Shown here in pieces: positions 11,943 to 20,102 of a stretch of DNA of 64,000 nt (position 1 is the first letter of the stretch; each line of letters starts with the position of its first letter). The translations under genes were made by a program, and so were the position numbers. The notes beneath the pieces are model-generated. The model was not told the DNA's origin and made no database searches. It worked only from the letters and a program-made list of their open reading frames with translations. This stretch comes from Halomonas sp. LBP4 (GTDB lineage Bacteria > Pseudomonadota > Gammaproteobacteria > Pseudomonadales > Halomonadaceae), in assembly GCF_003202205.1 (NCBI RefSeq), contig NZ_PDOG01000002.1:413742-477741 (forward strand), read 5' to 3'.

Positions 11943-12491
11943 CTAGCACAGGGCGGCGGGCTGGGTGAGGCCCTCGCCGCTGGTCAAGCGCTCGCTGAGC
12001 ACGCCGAGCTCGGCCTGTTTCTGTTGGACGATGGCGGCCAGCAGGAAGTGAAGGCTGGCGGGGCTGGCCTCACGCAGTTGCTCATAGAAGCATCGTGACG
12101 CCTCGGCGTCCATCAGGGCCTGGGTCAAGGCGTCGATGGCCATGTCTTCGCTGCCGATGAAATGGCAGGGAGCGGCATCCTTCTGGCGCAGCTTGGCGTG
12201 CAGCTTGGCATAGTAGCGCTCGCTGCTCGAGAGCGGGTACAGCAGCTCCAGCCGCTGGGCGATGTGGGCCAGTTTCTTCAGGCGCGTTTCGCATTCGATG
12301 CCCAGGCCAGCCAGCAAGCGGCTGATCGCGGTATTGAAGGTCAGGAAGCTGAAGGCGAGGTGGCGGTAGCGAGTGAGCTCGGCCAGCTCGTGGCTGCCGG
12401 CAAGGGCCAGCAGCTGGTCGACACGCCAGGGGTTCTGGCGGGGGGAGAGCGGGGGAGGCGAGGGACTTCGGGTGGATGTCGTCGTCGGCAC
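11943..12491 (-). CDS. Hypothetical protein, mostly alpha-helical
   Basis: A 182-residue protein I do not recognise. I chose the GTG start at 12491 because GAGAGGA lies 7 nt upstream; a longer TTG-started version would add 30 unconvincing residues. A low-complexity Ser/Pro/Thr N-terminus is followed by a continuous helical region rich in Leu, Ala and Glu (ELAELTRYRHLAF, ERYYAKLHAKLRQ, FYEQLREASPASLHFLLAA). No signal peptide, membrane segment or metal motif is evident. It converges on purL. Confidence 0.65.
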   Translation of the reverse strand: MPTTTSTRSPSPPPLSPRQNPWRVDQLLALAGSHELAELTRYRHLAFSFLTFNTAISRLLAGLGIECETRLKKLAHIAQRLELLYPLSSSERYYAKLHAKLRQKDAAPCHFIGSEDMAIDALTQALMDAEASRCFYEQLREASPASLHFLLAAIVQQKQAELGVLSERLTSGEGLTQPAALC

Positions 12492-12870
12492 GGCGGTGTC
12501 CTCTCGTTGGAAGGGAGTGACATCGAGTATTCCGACAGCCGCATGCTGAACAAGGGCGACCGGCGGGGGGATGCCCGTCAAGTGTCGAGGATCAAAGTCC
12601 CTTTGATCGGTGATCTCCTACCTCTGTGATGAGAAATATCAAACTCCAGTGATGAGTATCGCCATCACGTCTTGGACATTGGTCTGATACATGGCGGTCT
12701 GCTCACTATAGTCCAGACGCCGAGGTTCACGGATGAAAGTTCTTCAAGGCGAAAGCTCTTCGGCTGCGCGTCAGGAATGTTGCCGGTAGTCAGCCACACT
12801 TCTCTGACCCCTGACGGGGGCGGTGGTGGCGGGTAAGATGGCGACGTTTCCTCGCTGTCCCGGTTCCGCC
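12492..12870. other. Intergenic region before radD
   Basis: About 380 bp with no gene I can support. It contains one compact hairpin, GATCAAAG (12590-12597), loop TCC, CTTTGATC (12601-12608). Part of the stretch (12600-12780) is clearly more AT-rich than its surroundings, as expected for divergent promoters of the two flanking genes. Confidence 0.5.
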
Positions 12871-14664
12871 ATGCCCACCGAGTTCGTCGCTACCTCCCCG
12901 TCGCCTCCTGCGTTGCGTCCTTATCAACGGGAGGCGGTCGACCGGGTGGTGGCGCACTTCCGCGCCGTGGACGACCCGGCGGTGGTGGTGTTGCCCACCG
13001 GCAGCGGCAAGTCGCTGGTGATCGCCGAGCTGGCGCGGTTGGCCCGGGGGCGGGTGCTGGTGCTGGCTCATGTGCGCGAACTCGTCGAGCAGAACCACGC
13101 CAAGTACCTCGCCTACGGGCTCGAGGCCGATATCTTCAGCGCCGGCCTCGGCCACAAGGAGGCGGCCCGCCAGGTGGTGTTCGGCTCGGTGCAGTCGGTG
13201 GTGCGCAACCTCGAGAGTTTCGACGACGGCAATTTCACCCTGCTGGTGATCGACGAGTGTCACCGGGTCGCCCTGGACGAGGAGTCGAGCTACCGCCGGG
13301 TGATCGACCACCTGGGCGCCCGCAATCCGCGCCTCAAGGTGCTGGGGCTGACCGCGACGCCCTATCGGCTGGGTCAGGGCTTCATCTACCACCGCCACCA
13401 CCACGGCATGGTGCGAGGCGGGGAGGACTGCTTCTTCCGCGACTGCGTGTTCGAGCAGCCGCTGCGGCTGATGGTCAAGCAGGGCTACCTGGCGAAACCG
13501 ACGCGGATCGATGCCGCCGTCGAACGCTACGACTTCTCGCGGCTCACCCCCTCGGCCGGCGGGCTGTTCCGCGAGGAGGAGCTCAACCGGGTGGTGGCCG
13601 GCCACCGTGCCACGCCGGGCATCATCGCCGAGGTGGTCGAGCGTGCCCGCGAGCGCCGGGGCGTGATGCTGTTCGCCGCCAGCGTGGCCCACGCCGAGGA
13701 GATCCTCGGCTACCTGCCGGCCCAGGCGGCGGCGCTGGTCACCGGGGCGACGCCCTCCGCCGAGCGCGAGGCGATCATCGCCGCCTTCAAGGCGCAGCGG
13801 CTCAAGTACCTGGTCAACGTGGCGGTGTTGACCACCGGCTTTGATGCCCCCCATGTGGACCTGATCGCGATCCTGCGGCCCACCGAGTCGGTGAGCCTCT
13901 ACCAGCAGATCGTCGGCCGCGGCCTGCGCCTCGCCCCGGGCAAGGCCGACTGCCTGATCCTCGACTATGCCGGCAACCCCTGGGACCTCTATGCGCCCGA
14001 GGTGGGCAGCCCCAGGCCCGCCGGTGACACCGAGCCGGTGCAGGTCGCGTGCCCCGCCTGCGGCCACGCCAACCTGTTCTGGGGGCGGCGTGAGGGGGAC
14101 ATCGTCATCGAGCACTTCGGCCGCCGCTGCCAGGGGCTCGTTGACGATGCGTCGAGCGACTGTAAAAAGCGCCAGTGCGACTTCCGCTACCGCTTCAAGG
14201 TCTGTGAGCAGTGTGGTGCCGAGAACGACATCGCCGCCCGGCGCTGCCACGGCTGCCAGACGCTGCTGGTCGATGCCGACGTCAAGCTCCGGGAGGCGTT
14301 GCGCCTGAAGGACGCCCGAGTGCTGCGGGTCAGCGGCATGCAGCTCGAGGCGACCGTCAACGGCCGCGGCCTGCCGCGCCTGAAGGTGACCTATCACGAC
14401 GAGGATGGCGCGACGCTCGCCGAGTGGTTCGCCCTGGAGACCCCGGCCCAGCGGCGCGCCTTCGCCGCGGTCTTCCTGCGCGACCACCTGCGCGCGCCGG
14501 GCTCGCGCTGGCAGCCCGCCACGCCCGAGGCGGTGATCGAGGGGGAGCGGCGGCTGCGTGCTCCGGACTTCGTGGTGGGGCGCCAGGTGGGTCGCCTCTG
14601 GCAGGTGCGCGAGAAGCTCTTCGACTACACCGGGCGCTATCGCAAGGCAGAGGCGGCGGAGTAG
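12871..14664 (+). CDS. radD: RadD (YejH) family DNA repair helicase
   Basis: A 597-residue superfamily 2 helicase-like ATPase. Walker A is LPTGSGKS, Walker B DECH, motif [12 protein letters not shown], motif [17 protein letters not shown]-terminal region contains several Cys pairs ([21 protein letters not shown]), a zinc-binding pattern. The block [16 protein letters not shown] and [20 protein letters not shown] follow E. coli RadD closely. RadD acts in recombination-dependent repair and intermediate processing. Start ATG 12871 matches the family; an in-frame ATG at 12823 is less likely. No strong ribosome site is visible. Confidence 0.9.
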   Translation: MPTEFVATSPSPPALRPYQREAVDRVVAHFRAVDDPAVVVLPTGSGKSLVIAELARLARGRVLVLAHVRELVEQNHAKYLAYGLEADIFSAGLGHKEAARQVVFGSVQSVVRNLESFDDGNFTLLVIDECHRVALDEESSYRRVIDHLGARNPRLKVLGLTATPYRLGQGFIYHRHHHGMVRGGEDCFFRDCVFEQPLRLMVKQGYLAKPTRIDAAVERYDFSRLTPSAGGLFREEELNRVVAGHRATPGIIAEVVERARERRGVMLFAASVAHAEEILGYLPAQAAALVTGATPSAEREAIIAAFKAQRLKYLVNVAVLTTGFDAPHVDLIAILRPTESVSLYQQIVGRGLRLAPGKADCLILDYAGNPWDLYAPEVGSPRPAGDTEPVQVACPACGHANLFWGRREGDIVIEHFGRRCQGLVDDASSDCKKRQCDFRYRFKVCEQCGAENDIAARRCHGCQTLLVDADVKLREALRLKDARVLRVSGMQLEATVNGRGLPRLKVTYHDEDGATLAEWFALETPAQRRAFAAVFLRDHLRAPGSRWQPATPEAVIEGERRLRAPDFVVGRQVGRLWQVREKLFDYTGRYRKAEAAE

Positions 14665-14727
14665 GGTGGCTTGCTATCTCAAGATGGCCGCGGTTGAATG
14701 ACCCTTGGGTCGCCGGGGGAGTCAGAC

Positions 14728-14970
14728 ATGCCAACCGTGCTGCGTCTGGATGGCTTCAAGTTCTTCTTCTATTCAGATGAAGGTGATCCCAGAGAGCCAC
14801 CGCATATCCATGTTTTCAAGGCGGGTTCTGAAGCCAAGTTCTGGTTGGTTCCTGAGGTTCAGCTGGCTCGGAATGACGGTTTCGATGCACGGATGCTGCG
14901 TCGAATTTCCGCTATGGTCGCGCAGCATCGTAAGGCACTGGAGGAGGCCTGGCATGAATATTTCGCCTAA
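14728..14970 (+). CDS. DUF4160 family protein
   Basis: An 80-residue protein with the DUF4160 pattern: GFKFFFYSDEGD, then EPPHIHVF, and a helical C-terminus (RRISAMVAQHRKALEEAWHEYF). The function of the family is not established; such genes often sit directly before DUF2442 genes, as here, and the pair is considered toxin-antitoxin-like. The start follows the sequence GGGGGAGTCAGAC with a good ribosome site. Composition is less GC-rich than radD and scpA on either side, suggesting acquired DNA. Confidence 0.8.
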   Translation: MPTVLRLDGFKFFFYSDEGDPREPPHIHVFKAGSEAKFWLVPEVQLARNDGFDARMLRRISAMVAQHRKALEEAWHEYFA

Positions 14971-15202
14971 ACGTGTGACGTTTGACGAAGATAGCTTCTG
15001 GGTTGAGCTGAGTGACGGTCGTACGATCGGTGTGCCCCTTGCCTGGTACCCGCGGCTGCTGAATGCCACTCCCGGGCAGCTGGCCGACTATGAGCTGAGT
15101 CCTCGAGGGATCCATTGGGACGCCCTGGATGAAGATGTGTCCGTGGAGGGCATCCTGGCCGGGCGTGGTGACATAACGCGCCACCGTCAGGCGGTGGCAT
15201 AG
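14954..15202 (+). CDS. DUF2442 family protein
   Basis: An 82-residue protein of the DUF2442 family (FDEDSFWVELSDGRTIGVPLAWYPRL, then IHWDALDEDVSVEGIL). It starts inside the end of the DUF4160 gene (17-nt overlap), so the two are translationally coupled. DUF2442 members are often annotated as putative antitoxin or DNA-binding-like partners; this is association rather than proof. Followed by about 105 bp before scpA. Confidence 0.8.
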   Translation: MNISPKRVTFDEDSFWVELSDGRTIGVPLAWYPRLLNATPGQLADYELSPRGIHWDALDEDVSVEGILAGRGDITRHRQAVA

Positions 15203-15308
15203 AAGTTGTCCAATGGTTGTCGTGGCGCCACCGGGTTCATACTGTTTCCCTTGGCGTGCTCTTGCTAGACTGGCGCGTTGATCCCGCGTCCCCGGAGAGG
15301 CACGCCGC

Positions 15309-16235
15309 GTGAGTACCACCCCCGATACCGCCAGCCCCGAGCAGACAGCCGTCGCGGCCCAGCAGGCCGCGGTGCTGGGGCGGCTGTTCGACGAGCCGAT
15401 CACCGAGCTGCCGGAGGACCTCTACATTCCGCCGGAGGCGCTGCGGGTCTTCCTCGAGGCCTTCGAGGGGCCGCTCGACCTGCTGCTCTACCTGATCCGC
15501 CGCCAGAACCTCGATATCCTGGCCATCGACGTGGCCGCCATCACCCGCCAGTACATCGAGTACGTGGAGCTGATGAAGGCGCTGGAGATCGAGCTGGCCG
15601 GGGAGTACCTGCTGATGGCGGCGATGCTCGCCGAGATCAAGTCGCGCACCCTGCTGCCGCGCCCGCCGAAGGAGGGCGGCGACGACGAGGAGGCGGATCC
15701 GCGGGCCGAGCTGATCCGCCGCCTGCAGGAGTACGAACAGCTCAAGAGTGCCGCCGAGGCGCTGGCCGAGCTGCCGCGCCTGGGGCGCGACTGGTTCCCG
15801 GCGCGGGCCGTGCTGCCGCCGCTGGAATCCCGGCTGATCCATCCCGATGTCGAACTCGACGAGCTGCTCGGGGCGCTGGCCGGCATCCTGCGTCGCGCCG
15901 AGCTCAACCAGGCGCACCAGATCAGCCGCGAGGTGCTCTCGACCCGGGAGCGGATGCTCAGGATCATGGAGCGGCTGAGCCACGAGCACTTCACCCCCTT
16001 CGAGGCGCTGTTCACCCTGGAAGAGGGCCGGGCGGGGGTGGTGGTGACCTTCATGGCGATCCTCGAGCTGGCCAAGGAGGCGATGATCGAGATCGTGCAG
16101 AACGCCCCGCTGTCGCCGATCCATGTGCGGGCCCGGGCGGCGCTGGCGGCGGACGAGGAGGACGTCTTCGAGACGGAGGGTGACGCGGGCGGCGAGAGCC
16201 CCTTCGAGGACGATGAGGGGAGTGCGCCGGCATGA
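15309..16235 (+). CDS. scpA: Segregation and condensation protein A (kleisin)
   Basis: A 308-residue kleisin that bridges SMC heads in the ScpA-ScpB-SMC condensin. N-terminal family block FEGPLDLLLYLIRRQNLDIL at about 45-65, an acidic linker (GGDDEEADPRAE), and a C-terminal winged-helix segment (FTPFEALFTLEEGRAGVVVTFMAILEL). It uses a GTG start with GGAGAGG upstream. Stop overlaps scpB by ATGA. An additional N-terminal extension of about 40 residues precedes the core. Confidence 0.93.
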   Translation: MSTTPDTASPEQTAVAAQQAAVLGRLFDEPITELPEDLYIPPEALRVFLEAFEGPLDLLLYLIRRQNLDILAIDVAAITRQYIEYVELMKALEIELAGEYLLMAAMLAEIKSRTLLPRPPKEGGDDEEADPRAELIRRLQEYEQLKSAAEALAELPRLGRDWFPARAVLPPLESRLIHPDVELDELLGALAGILRRAELNQAHQISREVLSTRERMLRIMERLSHEHFTPFEALFTLEEGRAGVVVTFMAILELAKEAMIEIVQNAPLSPIHVRARAALAADEEDVFETEGDAGGESPFEDDEGSAPA

Positions 16236-17098
16236 CCGCCATGGAGTTTCCCGATGCCCTGGACGAGATCCTCGAGGCGGCACTGCTGGCCGCCGGGGAG
16301 CCGCTTGGCCTCGACCGGCTGGAGGCACTGTTCGACGATCACGAGCGGCCGCCGCGTCGCGCCCTGCGCGAGGCGCTGGAGCGGCTCGGCATCCGCCACG
16401 AGCGCGGCGCCATGGAGCTGATCGAGACCGCCTCGGGCTACCAGCTGCGTATCCGCCCGCGGCTCTCGGCCTGGGTCTCACGGCTGTGGGACGAACGCCC
16501 CCAGCGCTACTCCCGGGCGCTGCTCGAGACCCTGGCGCTGATCGCCTACCGCCAGCCGGTGACCCGCGGCGACATCGAGGAGGTGCGCGGGGTCACGGTG
16601 AGCGGCTCGATCATGCGCACCCTGCTCGAGCGTGGCTGGGTCCGGGTGGTAGGGCACCGCGACGTGCCGGGGCGACCGGCGGTCTATGCCACCACCCGAA
16701 GTTTCCTCGACGACTTCGGCCTCAAGACCCTCGATGAGCTGCCGCCGATGCACGAGCTCAAGGAGTTCGACGAGCCGCTCTTCGAGGAGGACGCGCCACC
16801 GCCGCCCCAGGAGGCGCTGCTGGCCCAGGCCGACGCCCCTCCCGACGAGGGGGGCGAGCAGACGACGGCCGATGGAGAGGCCTTTGATCATGATGACCTC
16901 GCGCCGGCCGATGCCGCCGAGGTCTCCGAACCGACGGCCGGGACGGCCGACGATGACCACGCCGGGACGGCGTCAGAACGGACCGGGCTGAGCTTCGCCG
17001 ATCTCGAGGCCCGCCTGTCCGAACGTGCCCGGGGCTGCGTCGACGATGACGCTGCCCCGGGGGCGGAATCCACATCCAGTGAGACCGACGACCGATGA
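16232..17098 (+). CDS. scpB: Segregation and condensation protein B
   Basis: A 288-residue partner of ScpA. The first about 175 residues form the two winged-helix domains ([68 protein letters not shown]). The remaining about 110 residues are a strongly acidic, low-complexity tail, longer than in many ScpB proteins. Overlaps scpA and rluB by 4 bp at each end, so the three genes form one operon. Confidence 0.93.
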   Translation: MTAMEFPDALDEILEAALLAAGEPLGLDRLEALFDDHERPPRRALREALERLGIRHERGAMELIETASGYQLRIRPRLSAWVSRLWDERPQRYSRALLETLALIAYRQPVTRGDIEEVRGVTVSGSIMRTLLERGWVRVVGHRDVPGRPAVYATTRSFLDDFGLKTLDELPPMHELKEFDEPLFEEDAPPPPQEALLAQADAPPDEGGEQTTADGEAFDHDDLAPADAAEVSEPTAGTADDDHAGTASERTGLSFADLEARLSERARGCVDDDAAPGAESTSSETDDR

Positions 17099-17952
17099 GC
17101 AACACCACCGAGAAACTACAGAAGGTCCTGGCCCGCGCCGGGCTGGGCTCGCGCCGCGAGATGGAGACCGCCATCGCCGATGGCCGGGTCAAGGTCAACG
17201 GCAAGGTCGCGACCCTGGGCGACCGCATCGAGATGCGCGACCGGGTCAGCGTCGACGACCGGCCGGTGACCCTGCGTGGCGCCGAGGAGGTGCCGCGCCG
17301 GGTGATCATGTACAACAAGCCCGAGGGCGAGCTCTGCACCCGCAAGGACCCGGAAGGACGGCGTACCGTCTTCGATCGCCTGCCGCGCCTCAAGGGCGAG
17401 CGCTGGATCGCCATCGGCCGGCTCGACATCAACACCAGCGGCCTGCTGCTGTTCACCACCGACGGCGAACTGGCCAATCGGCTGATGCACCCCTCCACCC
17501 AGGTGGAACGCGAGTACGCGGTGCGGGTGATGGGCGAGGTGACCAGGGAGCAGATCGTGGCCATGGTCGAGGGGGTGATGCTCGACGACGGCCCGGCGCG
17601 CTTCACCGACGTCCAGGAATTCGGCGGCGAGGGCATCAACACCTGGTTCCATGTGGTGATCATGGAGGGCCGCAACCGCGAGGTGCGCCGCCTGTGGGAG
17701 TCCCAGGGGCTCACCGTCAGCCGCCTCAAGCGGGTGCGCTACGGCAACATCTTCCTCGACAAGCGGGCCAAGGCCGGCGAGTGGACGGAGCTCTCCCAGG
17801 ACGAGATCGACGACCTGGCGGCCCAGGCCGGCCTGGCGCCGCGCAAGGTGCCGGAGCTGACCCCGGACGAGAAGAATCGCTGGAGCCGCGACAAGCACAA
17901 GCGCCGGCCGGTGCAGGCGATGCGCAAGCCGAAGGGCCACCGCAGCCGCTGA
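17095..17952 (+). CDS. rluB: 23S rRNA pseudouridine(2605) synthase
   Basis: A 285-residue RluB/RsuA-family enzyme. N-terminal S4 domain ([18 protein letters not shown]), then the catalytic domain with the Asp motif [12 protein letters not shown] and a downstream [12 protein letters not shown] block. The C-terminus is basic ([19 protein letters not shown]), as expected for rRNA binding. The scpA-scpB-rluB order is common in gammaproteobacteria. Confidence 0.92.
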   Translation: MSNTTEKLQKVLARAGLGSRREMETAIADGRVKVNGKVATLGDRIEMRDRVSVDDRPVTLRGAEEVPRRVIMYNKPEGELCTRKDPEGRRTVFDRLPRLKGERWIAIGRLDINTSGLLLFTTDGELANRLMHPSTQVEREYAVRVMGEVTREQIVAMVEGVMLDDGPARFTDVQEFGGEGINTWFHVVIMEGRNREVRRLWESQGLTVSRLKRVRYGNIFLDKRAKAGEWTELSQDEIDDLAAQAGLAPRKVPELTPDEKNRWSRDKHKRRPVQAMRKPKGHRSR

Positions 17953-17986
17953 GGCGACGAGCCTGCGACCAAAGGCAAAAAAGCGC

Positions 17987-18015
17987 TTGCTTTCAGGGGG
18001 CTGGGTGAGTAGTAT
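17987..18015 (+). promoter_or_regulatory. Sigma70-type promoter of the tRNA-Lys pair
   Basis: TTGCTT (17987-17992), a 17-bp spacer, and TAGTAT (18010-18015), followed by a GC-rich stretch of the kind seen at stringently controlled stable-RNA promoters. Transcription would begin just before the first tRNA at 18032. Confidence 0.6.
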
Positions 18016-18031
18016 CTGCACCCGTTCGGAC

Positions 18032-18107
18032 GGGTCGTTAGCTCAGTTGGTAGAGCAGTTGGCTTTTAACCAATTGGTCGTAGGTTCGAATCCTACACGA
18101 CCCACCA
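18032..18107 (+). tRNA. tRNA-Lys (anticodon TTT), copy 1
   Basis: A 76-nt gene with acceptor stem GGGTCGT/ACGACCC, D loop CTCAGTTGGTAGAGC, anticodon loop CTTTTAA (anticodon TTT), T loop GGTTCGAATCC and encoded CCA. Confidence 0.96.
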
Positions 18108-18137
18108 TCCGAGCCTGTATGCTTGTCCGCAAGCACC

Positions 18138-18213
18138 GGGTCGTTAGCTCAGTTGGTAGAGCAGTTGGCTTTTAACCAATTGGTCGTAGGTTCGAATCCT
18201 ACACGACCCACCA
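18138..18213 (+). tRNA. tRNA-Lys (anticodon TTT), copy 2
   Basis: Identical over all 76 nt to the copy 30 bp upstream; the two are probably co-transcribed from the promoter before copy 1. Confidence 0.96.
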
Positions 18214-18223
18214 GATTGCCAAA

Positions 18224-18260
18224 CAAAGCGCCCTCGCTTCCAGAAAGCGAGGGCGCTTTG
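18224..18260. terminator. Terminator after the tRNA-Lys pair
   Basis: A 16-bp perfect stem (18224-18239 with 18245-18260) around a 5-nt loop, ending in CTTTGTCTAT. It also lies just past the end of the converging gene at 18283 and probably works in both directions. Confidence 0.8.
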
Positions 18261-18282
18261 TCTATAGGGTCCACTTGACCCC

Positions 18283-19614
18283 CTAATGCTCCAGCCGCAC
18301 CCGGCGGAGGTTGTAATCGCCGCCATGATTCACCAGCACGAAGCCCTGGAAGCCTTGGCGCAGGCGCCGATCGTGTGCCTGCAGCACACGCCGGCCATCC
18401 ACCCAGACTTGCATGTTCCCGCTCTCGTCGCGGGTCCAGCTCAGCATATGGAAACGGCCATCCTCGAGGTCGAGCGTGCCCTCGCTGCTGGCGATCACCT
18501 CGCCCCCATCGGCCGTCATCCGTACCAGGCTAAGCCCGGGCCGTGAGCCGGGATTGTAGACCAGGCGGTAGCCTCCACCGGGCTGGTTGCCCTGGAACAG
18601 CCCCAGTGCCAGGCTGCCCGGCCGCTGGTAGGAGGCCAGTTCCAGCTCCAGTCTGAAGGCGTTGTCGACCGGTGCATGGACGAAAATCCGGGCCGCGTCC
18701 CCGAACTCGACCTCCGTCGCCTCCGGCGATGCCGCGTCAGGCTTCAGCCCGCCCTCCTGTCCGAGGATCAACTGGAGCATCGCCAGGCCGATCTCCTCCG
18801 GTCGTTCCGGGCGGAGCGTCGGTGAGGCGGGCGTGACCACCTGCGGTTTCTCCACGATGCTGCGTAACCCGCCATCATCGATGTCGAAGCGTCCGCTGAG
18901 CACGGTCCAGGGTGGGTTGCGCCGGAAATCGCCGTCGCTGAAGGCGTCGTCCAGGGCGACTCGTCTTGCCGGTGTCGGCTCCGGCTCGGGTGGCACCGTG
19001 GCCGCCGGCTCCCGGCCCGTCTGCCGTAATCGAGCCAGTAGTGCCGTCGTCGGTTGACCGTCCTGGGCCAGGCCCACCGTGCCCTGGTAATCACGAATCG
19101 CATTACGGCTGCGAGTTCCCATCAGGCCGTCCACCGGGCCGGCCTCGTAGCCGAGCCGGTTGAGTTCACGCTGGACTTCGGCCACCAGCTGTCGGCCGGA
19201 CAGGGTCTCGACGGGAGGCGATGGTTCGGGTGCTATCCCTGACGGTGCCGCCCTCGGCTGCCAGGCGCGGGCTGCCTGTTGGGCCTCGCTGATCTGTTGC
19301 GCGGTCATCCGCGCCGCCACGGCATCGCGCGCAGCGGCGGCATGGCGGTGGCCGCGAGCCGCAGCCAAGTTGTACCACTTGTGCGCCTCCACGAAGTCCT
19401 GGAGCGTCCCTTGGCCGGCCTCGTGCATTTGCCCCAGCATGTACTGGGCGTCGGCGTCGCCGGTGGTGGCAAGCCGGTCGAACATCTGCAAGGCCTGGCG
19501 GTACTCCTGGCGCTCGTATGTCCGCAGGGCATCGGTGTAGCGATAATCGGCGTTGGCCAGCGCGATGTGACCGAACAGAAAGAGCAGGAACACGAATCCT
19601 TTGATGATGGTCAC
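18283..19614 (-). CDS. Sel1-repeat, peptidoglycan-binding and lectin-like envelope protein
   Basis: A 443-residue exported protein. The GTG start at 19614 has GGAG 7 nt upstream and gives a signal peptide (IIKGFVFLLFLFGHIALANA). After it come one or two Sel1/TPR-like repeats (DADAQYMLGQMHEAGQGTLQD; AHKWYNLAAARGH), then a peptidoglycan-binding-1 type segment (VQRELNRLGYEAGPVDGLMG TRSRNAIRDYQ) near residues 145-190, a Pro-rich linker, and a C-terminal beta-rich region about 240-443 resembling LamG/concanavalin-like folds (DGRFHMLSWTRDES; MQVWVDGRRVLQA). A cell-wall-attached binding or scaffold role is an inference. No enzyme motif is seen. Confidence 0.7.
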   Translation of the reverse strand: MTIIKGFVFLLFLFGHIALANADYRYTDALRTYERQEYRQALQMFDRLATTGDADAQYMLGQMHEAGQGTLQDFVEAHKWYNLAAARGHRHAAAARDAVAARMTAQQISEAQQAARAWQPRAAPSGIAPEPSPPVETLSGRQLVAEVQRELNRLGYEAGPVDGLMGTRSRNAIRDYQGTVGLAQDGQPTTALLARLRQTGREPAATVPPEPEPTPARRVALDDAFSDGDFRRNPPWTVLSGRFDIDDGGLRSIVEKPQVVTPASPTLRPERPEEIGLAMLQLILGQEGGLKPDAASPEATEVEFGDAARIFVHAPVDNAFRLELELASYQRPGSLALGLFQGNQPGGGYRLVYNPGSRPGLSLVRMTADGGEVIASSEGTLDLEDGRFHMLSWTRDESGNMQVWVDGRRVLQAHDRRLRQGFQGFVLVNHGGDYNLRRVRLEH

Positions 19615-19705
19615 GGGGCGTCTCCAGTGAGAGAAGGCATCTTCGGCCTGCAGCCTCCCGGCTTCACCGTGCTGTCTTGCCATTCAACTTCTCTCGTCGC
19701 TTGTC

Positions 19706-19780
19706 TCAACGAAGACCGAGGACGGAAAGAACCACCAGCACGATGACGACTGCGCCGACGATATAGACGATATTGTTCAT
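19706..19780 (-). CDS. Small single-span membrane peptide (24 aa)
   Basis: A 24-residue peptide that is almost wholly one membrane segment (IVYIVGAVVIVLVVLSVLGLR) with a positive C-terminus. AGAGGA lies 7 nt before the ATG. Similar tiny membrane peptides are widespread in proteobacterial stress loci, but the role is unknown. The 14-bp palindrome at 19942-19955 lies about 170 bp upstream. Confidence 0.6.
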   Translation of the reverse strand: MNNIVYIVGAVVIVLVVLSVLGLR

Positions 19781-19941
19781 GAAGTTTTCCTCTGCGGCGC
19801 ATTTTCCTGTTTCAGGATGCTGCGGGATGGTCCGTGTCATGATGGCGTCGCAATCCGTGCGACGCGTGGTGCAACTCCCTGTACAGGCTGTTCCCTTGCC
19901 ACACCGCATGTTGAGGCTATGCCAACGGCGCCCCCCCGTCT

Positions 19942-19955
19942 GTGCGCTGGCGCAC
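19942..19955. promoter_or_regulatory. Shared palindrome, site 1 (GTGCGC-TG-GCGCAC)
   Basis: Perfect 6+6 inverted repeat around TG, about 168 bp ahead of the 24-aa membrane peptide gene (minus strand). Same motif as the sites at 21579, 21854, 29278 and 31728; a candidate operator for the Crp-like regulators. Confidence 0.5.
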
Positions 19956-20002
19956 GCAAGGCTCATTAATTCACCAGCAGGCTGCGCAGTACCAGTTGGG
20001 GC

Positions 20003-20102
20003 GTCATGGCGGTACATGGGGGGATTGTGTTGATATCCTGGTTCATCAGAGCATCGTCGCCTTCGGCGGCACGCCTGGCCGGCTCGTCGAGTCTCTTGTC
20101 GG
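20003..20102 (-). pseudogene. 3' remnant of a second copy of the small gene at 31399-31644
   Basis: On the minus strand this segment reads LDEPARRAAEGDDALMNQDIN, against LDEPARRAAAGDDDLMSQDIN in the intact gene. DNA similarity runs from about 20003 to 20102, with small indels near the old stop. It has no start and its upstream part has been replaced by the GGDEF gene, whose last about 18 codons run through it in another frame. Confidence 0.75.
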
